This document shows, in pieces, positions 30,467 to 38,954 of a stretch of DNA of 53,410 bases (position 1 is its first letter; every line of letters begins with the position of its first letter). The stretch is from NCBI GenBank assembly GCA_009731375.1, contig BJOX01000022.1:463709-517118 (forward strand), given 5' to 3'. This DNA is from Paulinella micropora. Its lineage: Eukaryota > Cercozoa > Imbricatea > Euglyphida. The notes under the pieces are model-generated. The model made no database searches. It was given only the letters and a program-made list of their open reading frames with translations, and was not told where the DNA came from. A program made the position numbers and the translations under genes.

Positions 30467-31228
30467 GTTATTACACTGATGCAGATTGTCGTAATATGGT
30501 CATACCATAATATTGTATTGTGCTTAAATAGTTTTCAAAGAGATTGAGATAGTGCCTGTTGTATTCTTGTTAAAGAAAGTATGACAGCGCGAACACCTAA
30601 AAAAAAATTATAGTTATAAAACTTCGTTATAAACTTCGTCATAAAAATATGATGATTTTATATAACATCGTCATTGATTAATACTAAGGCCTATTTCATT
30701 ATAATTACTCTTACTATTGATTATATATAATATGTATAATATATACTAACTATTAAAATAAAGGTATAAATACTATATAACAAGGCTTACTATTAATATT
30801 ATGATATGACGATGTCCCGCAGAATTTCTTTCATACATGAAATTTTTTTAAAATAAAACACATGGTCTGACTTGTTAAGGATATACGACAACTCTCACAC
30901 TCTTTTTATAAAATATATTTTTTATATATGGCGGGCATAAGTATCGGAACATCGTCATATCATAATGTTTTAATACGAAGGCCTATTTCATTGATTTGAC
31001 TGCTGTTAATATATCAAATTTTGATGATTTTTTCAAAAATATGACGAAGTTTATAACGTCTAATTTGATTTATCACGAAAGCATATTTCATTGTTTTAAG
31101 CCTTCCTATTAATTAAAAAATATGACGAAAAATGACGATCTTTTTTTTAATCATCACAAAAAAAATAATTTTTTTTAAAGCCGTTCAGGCCGTTGCTATT
31201 AATAAGATAACAACTTTATTCTATCAAA
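30467..31228. promoter_or_regulatory. AT-rich intergenic region with iterons, origin candidate (left)
   Basis: 760 bp without an ORF. AAGGCCTATTTCATT at 30686 and 30979, and a variant (GAAAGCATATTTCATTG) at about 31076. An 18-bp inverted pair, ATTATGATATGACGATGT at 30798-30815 and its reverse complement at 30949-30966. Repeated ATGACGAAGTTTATAAC and CATCGTCAT words. TGTTAAGGATATACGAC at about 30876 contains the element's upstream motif. Iterons, inverted repeats and AT richness suggest a replication origin or a control region. Confidence 0.45.
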
Positions 31229-32986
31229 TCAAACCCCTTTCATCGTCTTCTTAAAATCCGCTAATAATTTAAGCCTCTTGTTAAACGCCTTTTGAGTTTG
31301 ACCCGCTAAACATCCATTATTTTTACCCCATCTGACAAAGTCCTCAAATAATTCCATTGAAGAAGTTGAATAATTGCGTTTGCTTTCTTTATCCATATTC
31401 TTCCAATTGTATGCACTGATAACCTCGCATCTAAACGACGCCCATGTCGCAACAACATCATTCTCGGTGATTTTCGCATTAATATATTTCTTAACCAAAG
31501 CAGGCTTTTCAATACCTCCATCACTGCATTGATAATATTTCATGCATCCTTCAATCATCCAACTAAATAGCACATTAATATAACGGCCTTCTTTATTATA
31601 ATTATCAACAATGTCAACATCCGCTATTTCATAATTGTATTCCGCTGTATCATACCGCCCGCTATCTTTTTCTTCATTCAAAGCGGTTTTAGTAAGAAAG
31701 CGCGAGTTAAAAGGATTGAGTACCAACCTATCTATGACGGCATTGTCTGTGCTATCAAATTTTGGTATGTGGTTCGTGTTAATAATCATTAATTTACACA
31801 TCGGGGTTAATGTAGTAGTTTTACGGCCATAAACCTCTCGCACGCCTTCAATCGGGTCGTTGCTTGCTATCTTTTTAACCATATCACTATGTATTTTTCC
31901 GTCGTCTGTTATTTCTTGGACACTCACAAGCCTTTTGTTTTTAATCGGCATCAAATGACTTGTATGATTTCCCGCATTATCTTTCTTCTGAGCACGCACA
32001 TCGCATACAACTACATTTTTGCCTATATAACCAAAGAATTCGCCCAATATGGTAGATAGCGCCGTCATTAACAATGACTTACCATTTTTGCCGTCGCCAT
32101 GATTAATATCAATATCGCGATTAATCCGCCCGCTAAGGTATGAGCCTAATTTAATCTGCCAGTAATCAATATACTCCTTATTTCTCATAAGTATCGGTTC
32201 CACAAATTTTGCTAAGCCACGTCTATCGTCATCAGTTCTCTTATCAGCAGTTATGAATTCAACAGGACACTCAAGGCTAAACATATCTTCCTTAGTCCTC
32301 GCACGTGTGGCACGAGTTCGCAAGTCAATCACGAGTTTATGCTTTATCGGCAAAAGGTCATGATTTCTATTGAGAGTATTTTCAAAGTTCTCATTAAGAA
32401 ACAAGTCCTTAGCAAAAGTCCAACAATCGCGGGCACCTCTAGCACTTTGAATTCTGTTTCTAATGTCAATAGTATTTTTAACTTTCAATGTATAGAATTT
32501 AACTTCATTCGCATTCTTGGCATGAAGTTGTTTCTCTCTAAAATGTTCAAGCACGTTTTCTACTACATTTTTCAAAACTCCAACTTTCAACACTAACGCA
32601 CTTGAATTGGTAGGCTTCCATATACAATTAGTTTCATCCCAGATATAGCCGTCTCCCGCTTCGTTAATCGTAATGATATCGTCGCCCATAAGCATATAGA
32701 AGCAGTCGGCAATGTTGCTATCATTGACATTGTCATCTAATAACATACCAATCATCTTTTTTGCTACATCTTCTTTTTTATCTGGGCTCATTGCTTGAAA
32801 TAGTGCTTCATCAAAGCCTTCGCTCATCGGCTTGATAACCAATTTGATATTAATACCCAAAGCATCGGCCACTGCTTTCTCACATTTTACCAAATCGGCC
32901 TCATGATTACGCGGTATCATTAGCCCGTCAAAGCATAACACACATCTCTCGGGCTTGCCTAGTGTCTCATAGATAACCATCAACAT
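31229..32986 (-). CDS. D5-type SF3 helicase with polymerase motif C, left copy
   Basis: 585 aa, identical in layout to the right copy. N-terminus carries VLCFDGLMI (palm motif C of the upstream polymerase), then a D5_N-like region, then SF3 motifs: Walker A GDGKNGKS (297-304), Walker B RLVSVQE (352-358), sensor KLMIINTN (398-405) and Arg finger region DSTDNAVIDRLVLNPF. Unwinds DNA as a hexamer. Overlaps the polymerase ORF by 7 nt. Confidence 0.93.
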   Translation of the reverse strand: MLMVIYETLGKPERCVLCFDGLMIPRNHEADLVKCEKAVADALGINIKLVIKPMSEGFDEALFQAMSPDKKEDVAKKMIGMLLDDNVNDSNIADCFYMLMGDDIITINEAGDGYIWDETNCIWKPTNSSALVLKVGVLKNVVENVLEHFREKQLHAKNANEVKFYTLKVKNTIDIRNRIQSARGARDCWTFAKDLFLNENFENTLNRNHDLLPIKHKLVIDLRTRATRARTKEDMFSLECPVEFITADKRTDDDRRGLAKFVEPILMRNKEYIDYWQIKLGSYLSGRINRDIDINHGDGKNGKSLLMTALSTILGEFFGYIGKNVVVCDVRAQKKDNAGNHTSHLMPIKNKRLVSVQEITDDGKIHSDMVKKIASNDPIEGVREVYGRKTTTLTPMCKLMIINTNHIPKFDSTDNAVIDRLVLNPFNSRFLTKTALNEEKDSGRYDTAEYNYEIADVDIVDNYNKEGRYINVLFSWMIEGCMKYYQCSDGGIEKPALVKKYINAKITENDVVATWASFRCEVISAYNWKNMDKESKRNYSTSSMELFEDFVRWGKNNGCLAGQTQKAFNKRLKLLADFKKTMKGV

Positions 32987-34383
32987 TTTGTTTTCCTTGT
33001 CGCCGTCAAAGCATTAACGAGACTTGCCTCATGATTGTAGTCTTTGCCCGCTTTCTTTCTAATGTCGCGCCGTTGTTCAAATAACTCAGCATACTCGGGC
33101 AAGTTGGCCAATTTCTTATGTATATCAGTTAATTCTGCTTTGAATTTGATAATAAACTCCTTAGTCTCAGGGCTCAATTTAGTATTGCTAACAACCTCAT
33201 TGAAGTCATGACGCCCGCCATTAGTGAGACTAAGAAAGCATTTTTTAATAGTCTCTTTGTCCAGCCCCGTCTGCTTAATGATAGCGTCTCTATCGCTCAC
33301 ATACGCATTCAATGCAGGCGTCGGCAAGCCGTGCTTAGCACAGATAAAAGCCAATATGACAGGGTGCGCATTAACCATATCAATATCAACATATAACCCG
33401 CGGGCTATTGTGTGCCGTATTTCGCGTGCCAAACCTTGAAGGCTTAAGCCTTTATTAGCAAAATATCGGCCAAGGCCGTTTCTTTGTCGGTATGATACCG
33501 CAATCTGCTTGCTAATGATATTATAGGCATCCGCATAACTTCTAGCAATTCCAAACGGGTCATATGTTTCATCTTCAAAGCATTCGGCTCTTATCAGGTG
33601 CTTGAATTTATTAGGATAATTGACTGTATACTTTAACTTATTCAGATCGCATATTTCCGTAAGCATAATGACATCTTTCTTAGTTTCGGGCTGTGATTGA
33701 ATTAGTGCTTTCTGTTGTGCTTGATACAATTGCCACTTTGTAAAATCGCAGTCATTGTAAGCGGATAGTTTCCAGTCCGTAATCTTACGCTCTTGGACTG
33801 GGGTTTTTGCCTCGGCCAACACATAAGCAGGCACATTCAGTTTGTAAGATAAAGGATTTTCAATGACGGCCTCAATAGTCAAAAGTCTCGCACGTTCTGC
33901 TTCTTGTGCTTGATAGAGTTGCCAGTTCGTAAAATCGCAGTTCTTGACTTTCTGCGACTTCCATCTCTCTTGCCTCTTTTTCAAAGCATCAGTTGTAGCA
34001 GTAGTAAGCGCATACTCAGGGATTTTCAAAGCATAAGTCAAAGGTGCTTCAATAACCACTACCACATCGGCTACCGCATCGGCTTTAGTTGGTTCAATCG
34101 GCTCGGCTTTAGTTGGTTCAATCGCTTTGACTTCAATCGGCTCGGCCTTGTCCGCAGGTTTCAATTGTTTAAGTTCGGCTTCAATCAAATCGCTCATGGC
34201 TTCGGCGTCTTCAATCGCTTGCTTTTTGATTTTGTCGGCGGTGCTCATTTCTTCAACACAGGCAATTCTATATTTATCGTTGCTCATATCCTTAGCATAT
34301 AATTCACTTAACCTTAACGGGGCTAAAGGCTCGGGCATGACAACTTTGACATGGTCGGCACATTGAATATCTATTTTCAACAT
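32980..34383 (-). CDS. TVpol-like (family A palm) polymerase N-terminal ORF, left copy
   Basis: 467 aa. Acidic Pro/Lys linker (EPIEPTKA repeats), two ~52-residue repeats ending DFTxWQLYQAQ, then the palm: motif A YVDIDMVNAHP (331-341) and motif B DKETIKKCFLSLTNGG (about 375-390). Motif C is in the following ORF. Differs from the right copy at a few residues (I4/T4, H11/N11, C149/Y149, S363/C363). The motif combination matches the transpoviron/virophage polymerase (TVpol) more than a D5 primase N-domain. The start Met is preceded by an AT-rich stretch. Confidence 0.7.
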   Translation of the reverse strand: MLKIDIQCADHVKVVMPEPLAPLRLSELYAKDMSNDKYRIACVEEMSTADKIKKQAIEDAEAMSDLIEAELKQLKPADKAEPIEVKAIEPTKAEPIEPTKADAVADVVVVIEAPLTYALKIPEYALTTATTDALKKRQERWKSQKVKNCDFTNWQLYQAQEAERARLLTIEAVIENPLSYKLNVPAYVLAEAKTPVQERKITDWKLSAYNDCDFTKWQLYQAQQKALIQSQPETKKDVIMLTEICDLNKLKYTVNYPNKFKHLIRAECFEDETYDPFGIARSYADAYNIISKQIAVSYRQRNGLGRYFANKGLSLQGLAREIRHTIARGLYVDIDMVNAHPVILAFICAKHGLPTPALNAYVSDRDAIIKQTGLDKETIKKCFLSLTNGGRHDFNEVVSNTKLSPETKEFIIKFKAELTDIHKKLANLPEYAELFEQRRDIRKKAGKDYNHEASLVNALTATRKTKC

Positions 34384-34445
34384 CGTGATATATTATATGA
34401 AAAATAAAAAATAATTAAATATTTATTTTAGAAACATAATTTTGT

Positions 34446-34808
34446 ATGTATAATGTAATGGACGAAAAAAAGAAAGCAGGACGCGGTCGGCCACTAGGCT
34501 CAGCCACAGCACCAACAACAAGGCCAGAGGGTCAAACAATCAAACACGAGACATACACGGAGTATGTGTATTACGTCCCGCGGGTTAATAGAGACGGGAT
34601 AACCCGCTATCATCACACAAGAAAAATCATTTATAACATACCACAGGCGGACATTGACAAGAAAATGAAGAAGAAGGATAAAGAAGCCATCAAACAGATT
34701 ACAAAGAAAGAAATCATACCCGCATTGGTTAATAATTACACTCTTGACGAGTTCAACAAGATAAAGCCACCATTAGAAAATAAAGGCATTTTGCAGTTCG
34801 TTAATTAG
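34446..34808 (+). CDS. AT-hook-like small protein, left copy
   Basis: 120 aa. A second Met (MDEKKKAGRGRPLGS) may be the true start. GRGRP is the core of an AT-hook, which binds the minor groove of AT-rich DNA, fitting this AT-rich element. The rest (ETYTEYVYYVPRVNRDGI, then a Lys-rich helix DIDKKMKKKDKEAIKQITKK) is unassigned. Divergent from the polymerase gene with 62 bp between starts, so the two likely share a promoter region. Confidence 0.65.
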   Translation: MYNVMDEKKKAGRGRPLGSATAPTTRPEGQTIKHETYTEYVYYVPRVNRDGITRYHHTRKIIYNIPQADIDKKMKKKDKEAIKQITKKEIIPALVNNYTLDEFNKIKPPLENKGILQFVN

Positions 34809-34857
34809 TCAAAAAATAATTTCGTTTTTTTTCACTAGTTGCAGTTTTATCGGTTAC

Positions 34858-35133
34858 TCAAAGCGTAATATAAGCCGTCTTTTTAATAAGCATTAACACC
34901 TCGCACATGTTTTCAAAGTGCAGTAATTGTGGCATTCTCATTTCAATAAGTGGCATAACCATTAATTTGTCTCTAATCCGCACACCATTGTAGCCGTGCA
35001 TCAGTTTAATGTCGCATTCAACAGCCTTGAAGTTCGCCCGCGTCCATTTCTTGCGGGTTCCAGTGTATTCGCAGATTAGTTTAACCACGGCCTCGGGTAG
35101 GCGGGTTTCTCGCATCAGATAGGTATACGCCAT
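34858..35133 (-). CDS. MAYTYL small protein, left copy, altered C-terminus
   Basis: 91 aa. Same as the right copy (106 aa) up to MLIKKT, then a 34-bp deletion (junction about 34875) changes the end to AYITL and stop. TATATAAAG lies 9 nt upstream of the ATG, and an ATGTTCAGGATATGAG motif lies further up. Function unknown. Confidence 0.65.
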   Translation of the reverse strand: MAYTYLMRETRLPEAVVKLICEYTGTRKKWTRANFKAVECDIKLMHGYNGVRIRDKLMVMPLIEMRMPQLLHFENMCEVLMLIKKTAYITL

Positions 35134-35195
35134 CTTTATATAAAGGGGGTTCTCATATCCTGAACATGAAATTCACATAACCTTAACGCGCTATG
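35134..35195 (-). promoter_or_regulatory. promoter-like region with TATATAAAG and AGGATATGAG motif (left)
   Basis: Mirror of 38890-38954. Read on minus: AAGGTTATGTGAATTTCATG, TTCAGGATATGAG, then CCCTTTATATAAAG and the start codon. Confidence 0.5.
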
Positions 35196-35277
35196 ACAAC
35201 AAGAAAAAATTAAATTGCTCTCGGGCTGTGTGCTGTTGGTTGTGTCGCGGGCTGTGTGCTCGTTGGTTAGCAACAAA

Positions 35278-35674
35278 TTAAATTATTTCTTCTTTTATGA
35301 CGTCCATTCTTTTGCTTATGTCAATTACATTGTCCATTAGCCATGGATAACCTTTTTTATGGTAGCCTTCGGCCACGTCAATAATATTTCTTACTTCTTT
35401 GTAATCGTCTATGTTCCCTGTTTCTTTGAGTTGGTTTAAAGTGATATATAAGCCGTTGATAAGGTTCTTATTGTTCAACAACTTCAACTCATGAAACGGG
35501 TGAATTGCTAGAAAATCCATCGGCTTCAAAATCGGGGCTATCAATAATAACGTTGTTGATTTTTGCTTGAATATACAAATACAACGTATCCAAATATGTC
35601 AATAATTTCGTGCTGTCTTCGTCTTCAGTCGTTTGAATTATTTGATTGAATTTCTGGTTTATCTCAGACGACAT
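35278..35674 (-). pseudogene. hypothetical helical protein, frameshifted
   Basis: Two overlapping frames that read as one protein: the first (35674 to 35489) MSSEINQKFNQIIQTTEDED ... IIDSPDFEADGF, the second (from 35544 or a shift near 35500) FHELKLLNNKNLINGLYITL ... KRMDVIKEEII. Single copy. TATATAGACGGCCTTATATA lies just upstream. Unknown function. Confidence 0.5.
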
Positions 35675-35720
35675 GGACTGCCCTATATAGACGGCCTTAT
35701 ATAAAATGTCATATATATTT

Positions 35721-36196
35721 TTATAAATTTTTTATTTGTTTTTTTAACTTACCTAATTTGTCATTGATTGCTTCAATTTCTTTTTTGTTGTTGCTCCTGT
35801 AATTTTGAAGGCTTACAATCTGGCATTGTAAATGAGCCACAAATTCACATATCTGGTCTGTGTTCAATATATAACTCTCATATCGTTCGTCTAGCCGTGT
35901 TTTCAATTTTTCACATTGTGTTTTGAGTTCATTAAATTCGTCGCTTTCTATAATAGTTTATCCAAATCAAACTCCGTCGTATCGTGCCTTATAAGCACTT
36001 TAGCTTCAAACCCATTACCCGCTTGTTGTGTCTGTTGCCGTGTTTTCCTGTTGTGATAATAACGGCGGGCTATGGCTCGTCTTCTTTCTTTTGGTATATT
36101 AGCCATATAACTTCGACATTTCTCACATAACTTATAGCCCATAAAGGGCGGACGTCTCTTACACCTTTAGCATTTTTCACATACTTCGTCATACAT
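35721..36196 (-). pseudogene. zinc-binding and coiled-coil protein, broken
   Basis: From ATG at 36194-36196: MYDEVCEKC, then an in-frame TAA (36167-36169), then RCKRRPPFMGYKLCEKCRSY, basic helix, LIRHDTTEFDLDKLL. After a shift near 35955 the next frame continues IESDEFNELKTQCEKLKTRL and a coiled coil to 35721. CxxC...CxxC pairs suggest a zinc ribbon. The frame is interrupted twice, so this copy is probably not functional if the sequence is right. Confidence 0.5.
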
Positions 36197-36225
36197 TTTT
36201 ATGACACTCCTATATATAAGGCGCA

Positions 36226-36285
36226 ATGATTGAGTTGTTAATTATATGCATTGTTATCGTCCTTGTCATAAACCTTATGAGATAA
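36226..36285 (+). CDS. 19-aa single-helix membrane peptide
   Basis: ATG at 36226, TAA at 36283-36285: MIELLIICIVIVLVINLMR. Hydrophobic throughout with a basic end, as for one membrane helix. A TATA-like CCTATATATAAGGCG ends 2 nt before the ATG, the same arrangement as at 38955. Short, so support is limited to composition and promoter. Confidence 0.35.
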   Translation: MIELLIICIVIVLVINLMR

Positions 36286-36307
36286 AAAAATGATAACTAC
36301 CATATAT

Positions 36308-36676
36308 TTATTCCGTTGCTTCATGCTTTAATTTCCGCCTGTAAGATTTCATATATTCACGGTTATGATTGCGGTTGTATACCTTTTGTTTTTCATAGTG
36401 GTTTGTTTTGTCCCGCCATGATTTTACATATGAACGACACGACGAACACATTTTTGTCTCTTTGTTATCTTTTTTAAATTCATTTTTTGGTATCATTTTC
36501 CTGCATTGAATACATGTTTTATAACCTTCTGGTGCTTGCTCCGATAGCATTCTATCAACAAAATTCCGCTTTGTTTTTCTACAATCCGCGCACGATTTGA
36601 CTCGCCTACCATTACGTCCAATAAACTGATCTGCTGGTTTGCTGTGGTTAGCATACACACACTTTATCAATTCCAT
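36308..36676 (-). CDS. zinc-ribbon protein (CxxC pairs)
   Basis: 122 aa. Three CxxC pairs: KSCADC, KTCIQC and KMCSSC, with the 'KxCxxCxxxxPxxxFxxx...CxxCRxY' layout of zinc-ribbon proteins found in phages and algal viruses, some next to HNH nucleases. The C-terminal tail is basic (YNRNHNREYMKSYRRKLKHE). Upstream, TATATATATATA and ATGTTAAGGATATGA form the element's promoter pattern. Possible DNA-binding regulator. Confidence 0.7.
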   Translation of the reverse strand: MELIKCVYANHSKPADQFIGRNGRRVKSCADCRKTKRNFVDRMLSEQAPEGYKTCIQCRKMIPKNEFKKDNKETKMCSSCRSYVKSWRDKTNHYEKQKVYNRNHNREYMKSYRRKLKHEATE

Positions 36677-36749
36677 TACTTATATATATATAAAGTTTCA
36701 TATCCTTAACATATTTAAAGATATGTGATATTATATTTTATATAGTATA
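36677..36749. promoter_or_regulatory. divergent promoter region
   Basis: Between the divergent genes at 36676 (minus) and 36750 (plus). Contains TATATATATATAAAG and ATGTTAAGGATATGA (minus strand, about 36698-36713) and TATATTTTATATAGTATA towards the plus gene. Confidence 0.5.
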
Positions 36750-37355
36750 ATGTGCGATTGCGGGAGCAAAACTGGCTATATTTACAATGACACCGCTTTG
36801 TATGATAAGATATATTTGCGCACGTATAATAAGCATGTAATTAATGAAGACGATAACAACCTGTATCATGACGATGTCAATGGCTGTGAGGTGATAGCAA
36901 GACGACTGCCTGCAATGGAAACGATGCGACAAGGGACAAAATGCGGGTTATTATTTAGAATGATGTTTTTAGAGATATCATTAAAAATGACCCATAAAAA
37001 CAACATTGAAAACAAAAAGTTGTTTATAACCGGGACAGGTTTAGTTGAACGAATTATTAACAAAACAAAAAACTCACACCGATTAATCGCCGACGCCAAG
37101 AGAGAGAATGATATATTAAGCGAGGCTTTGATGAAAGCAAGAGATAAAGAAGCACGTTATAAGCAAGCAAACAAACAACTCAAACGGGACAACAAACGGC
37201 TAATTTACATATTAGCACAAACCGATATTAAAGGCGATGATATTGAACCCGTCAAGGCTATTGAACCCGCCGAGGCTATTGAAAGCAATACGGGCGAGAC
37301 TACCGATGACAGCGCGAGCGACACGACAGAGATATTACACGATGATGTTTATTGA
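36750..37355 (+). CDS. 201-aa hypothetical protein with coiled coil
   Basis: Starts MCDCGSKTGYIYNDTALYDK. The central part is unassigned; about residues 105-150 form a strong Lys/Glu/Arg coiled coil (ADAKRENDILSEALMKARDK). The tail has EPVKAIEPAEAIES, echoing the EPIEPTKA linker of the polymerase ORF, then an acidic Ser/Thr/Asp end. Single copy. Function unknown. Confidence 0.65.
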   Translation: MCDCGSKTGYIYNDTALYDKIYLRTYNKHVINEDDNNLYHDDVNGCEVIARRLPAMETMRQGTKCGLLFRMMFLEISLKMTHKNNIENKKLFITGTGLVERIINKTKNSHRLIADAKRENDILSEALMKARDKEARYKQANKQLKRDNKRLIYILAQTDIKGDDIEPVKAIEPAEAIESNTGETTDDSASDTTEILHDDVY

Positions 37356-37378
37356 AGTATGAAAGAATTAAAGATTTT

Positions 37379-37552
37379 ATGAACCGCCAAGGGATGCCGT
37401 TAAATGTTTTATTAAAAGACAGATTTGACATATATGAACTGATTGACAAATATGCGAAATTGAAATATGACCGCATACAAATTGCACACCCTGAAATATG
37501 TGAGCCCATAGCGGATATTAATGAATTTGCAGACGTTTTAATGAGTTGTTAA
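37379..37552 (+). CDS. small protein (MNRQGMPLNVLLKDRFD...)
   Basis: The frame is open from 37352, but the first ATG is at 37379. Reads MNRQGMPLNVLLKDRFDIYE and ends EFADVLMSC. Lies 23 bp after the previous stop and 17 bp before the nuclease gene. Could be an N-terminal domain separated from the nuclease by a lesion. Confidence 0.45.
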   Translation: MNRQGMPLNVLLKDRFDIYELIDKYAKLKYDRIQIAHPEICEPIADINEFADVLMSC

Positions 37553-37569
37553 TATATAACTTATGAAAG

Positions 37570-38158
37570 TTGTTTTTGTTGCGGAAGTCTCAAAAAATCT
37601 TGCTATTAAATCCGCATGAACAAGATTATATGAAGAAGTTTGTTAAACGGGAATTTTCACGGATTAAGCATTTAAGAAAAAGAAAAAAGCAGAAACCGCC
37701 GAATGAACCATTAGCCTGTAAAATTGATTTTGATGGCTATGTTAAATTGGCTGATTACGGGGACGAACTCAAAAACGGAATTAATAACGAGGTGGCTGTG
37801 TTGGAGTATTTGAAAAAAATTATACCATATCAAGCAGTCAAAAGAATTACAGAAAGCCGATGAACACCAAATATTGTATATGGTAAAATTGATGGAATTG
37901 TTGATTTTGGTAAATTTCAAACATTGCTTGAAATTAAAATTAGGGTAATAAAGCACATGGTGTGAAATTGTGGGAGCATACACAACTCCAAATATATATG
38001 TATCTCGCGGGGTTGAACTCGTGTTTATTTTGTGAGGTATTAAACGGCAATATTGATATATATGTTATATTGCCCGCGATAATGAATATATAACTTGGGC
38101 TTTGAATAAGGTTAATATTATTATGAACGAACTGGAAGCAGAAGCATGTGTGGGTTGA
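37570..38158 (+). pseudogene. PD-(D/E)XK nuclease, frame broken
   Basis: ORF 37570-37863 ends with TGA at 37861, but the same frame goes on with NIVYGKIDGIVDFGKFQ then TLLEIKIR, a G-x-x-D...E-x-K active site typical of lambda-exonuclease/YqaJ/Cas4-like PD-(D/E)XK nucleases. After a shift near 37950 the frame reads AHGVKLWEHTQLQIYMYLAG and FCEVLNGNIDIYVI (the Q-x-x-x-Y motif and last strands of the fold). After another shift near 38085 it ends in a short helix at 38158. Would act in replication or recombination together with the polymerase-helicase. Confidence 0.65.
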
Positions 38159-38309
38159 TATTATCTAATAATTTGTTTGTAATAGAGGGCGAAATGTTAG
38201 GCGGGTTTGTCCTTATTAGATACGATACGAGACATTTGAGACAGCAGAAGCCGACATTATCAACAACAATATGAATGTTTGAGCGCCGACAATAAAGACA
38301 CGATGACAT
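38121..38309 (-). CDS. 62-aa zinc-ribbon-like small protein
   Basis: MSSCLYCRRSNIHIVVDNVG followed by FCCLKC gives C-x2-C-x14-C-x2-C, a plausible zinc ribbon. Convergent with and overlapping the nuclease end by 38 bp. A TATAATATATG-type box lies just upstream. It could be an antisense shadow, but the Cys spacing argues for a gene. Confidence 0.4.
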   Translation of the reverse strand: MSSCLYCRRSNIHIVVDNVGFCCLKCLVSYLIRTNPPNISPSITNKLLDNINPHMLLLPVRS

Positions 38310-38355
38310 ATATTATACTGATTTATATATTTTCTTTTTTATATATCATAGCCAG

Positions 38356-38390
38356 TTAAGGTTATGCGAATTATATGTTAAGGATATGAG
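38356..38390 (+). promoter_or_regulatory. conserved upstream motif (ATGTTAAGGATATGAG)
   Basis: AAGGTTATGCGAATTATATG followed by TTAAGGATATGAG, 30 bp before the start of the gene at 38420. The same motif occurs before 38955, 35133 and 36676. Confidence 0.5.
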
Positions 38391-38419
38391 ACGGGGTATA
38401 TATAGGATAAATTATATCC

Positions 38420-38815
38420 ATGGACTCAACATATAGATGGTTGCAAAAAATAGCAAACGATACTAACTCGAATATCAAAAAAGGACAACTATCTGAAATT
38501 AGATTACGTAATGATAATACAAAAATACTTATGATTGAAAAATCGTCATTTGATGACTTCAAAAAGGAATTTAACGACAGAGCAAAACAAATTGCAATTT
38601 TAAAAGATAAATTAAAAGGCGAACAAATGAAAAATAAAGCACTTAAAGAAAATCGGACGAAATACAAAAGTTTATATAAACCCTTTTTGACCAAACAACA
38701 AAACAAACAAATATCAAAATCAAAGAAGAATATATGGGCGAAAGTTGTCCTGTTGGTTGTGAATCACCACATATCCACCATTAAGCGAACAACAAGCAAC
38801 CCGCGACACAATTGA
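38420..38815 (+). CDS. 131-aa coiled-coil protein
   Basis: MDSTYRWLQKIANDTNSNIK, then a long helix (FDDFKKEFNDRAKQIAILKD) with heptad-like spacing, and a basic C-terminus. The end (NPRHN) runs into the CAAGCAACCCGCGACACA repeats. Single copy next to the right arm. Function unknown. Confidence 0.6.
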   Translation: MDSTYRWLQKIANDTNSNIKKGQLSEIRLRNDNTKILMIEKSSFDDFKKEFNDRAKQIAILKDKLKGEQMKNKALKENRTKYKSLYKPFLTKQQNKQISKSKKNIWAKVVLLVVNHHISTIKRTTSNPRHN

Positions 38816-38875
38816 GGAAAACAAGCAACCCGCGACACAACAAGCACACAACCCGTGAGCAACCCGCGAGCAATT
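38780..38875. repeat. short direct repeats (CAAGCAACCCGCGACACAA)
   Basis: CAAGCAACCCGCGACACAA occurs twice exactly (about 38789-38807 and 38822-38840) with further partial copies up to CAACCCGCGAGCAATTTAAT. A related inverted version borders the left arm (about 35220-35275: GTGTCGCGGGCTGTGTGCTCGTTGG). These repeats sit exactly at both arm-centre boundaries. Confidence 0.7.
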
Positions 38876-38889
38876 TAATTTTTTCTTGT

Positions 38890-38954
38890 TGTCATAGCGC
38901 GTTAAGGTTATGTGAATTTCATGTTCAGGATATGAGAACCCCCTTTATATAAAG
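38890..38954 (+). promoter_or_regulatory. promoter-like region with TATATAAAG and AGGATATGAG motif (right)
   Basis: AAGGTTATGTGAATTTCATG, TTCAGGATATGAG (38904-38936), then CCCTTTATATAAAG and ATG at 38955. Confidence 0.55.

Noticed and set aside
33904-34302. 132-aa frame opposite the polymerase ORF (also at 39820-40218)
   Set aside because: Antisense shadow of a real ORF with clear domain motifs on the other strand.
27437-38158. Alternative genetic code (UGA or UAA as sense) in the element
   Set aside because: The intact helicase ends at TGA and other open genes end at TAA/TAG/TGA, and most breaks are frameshifts rather than stops.
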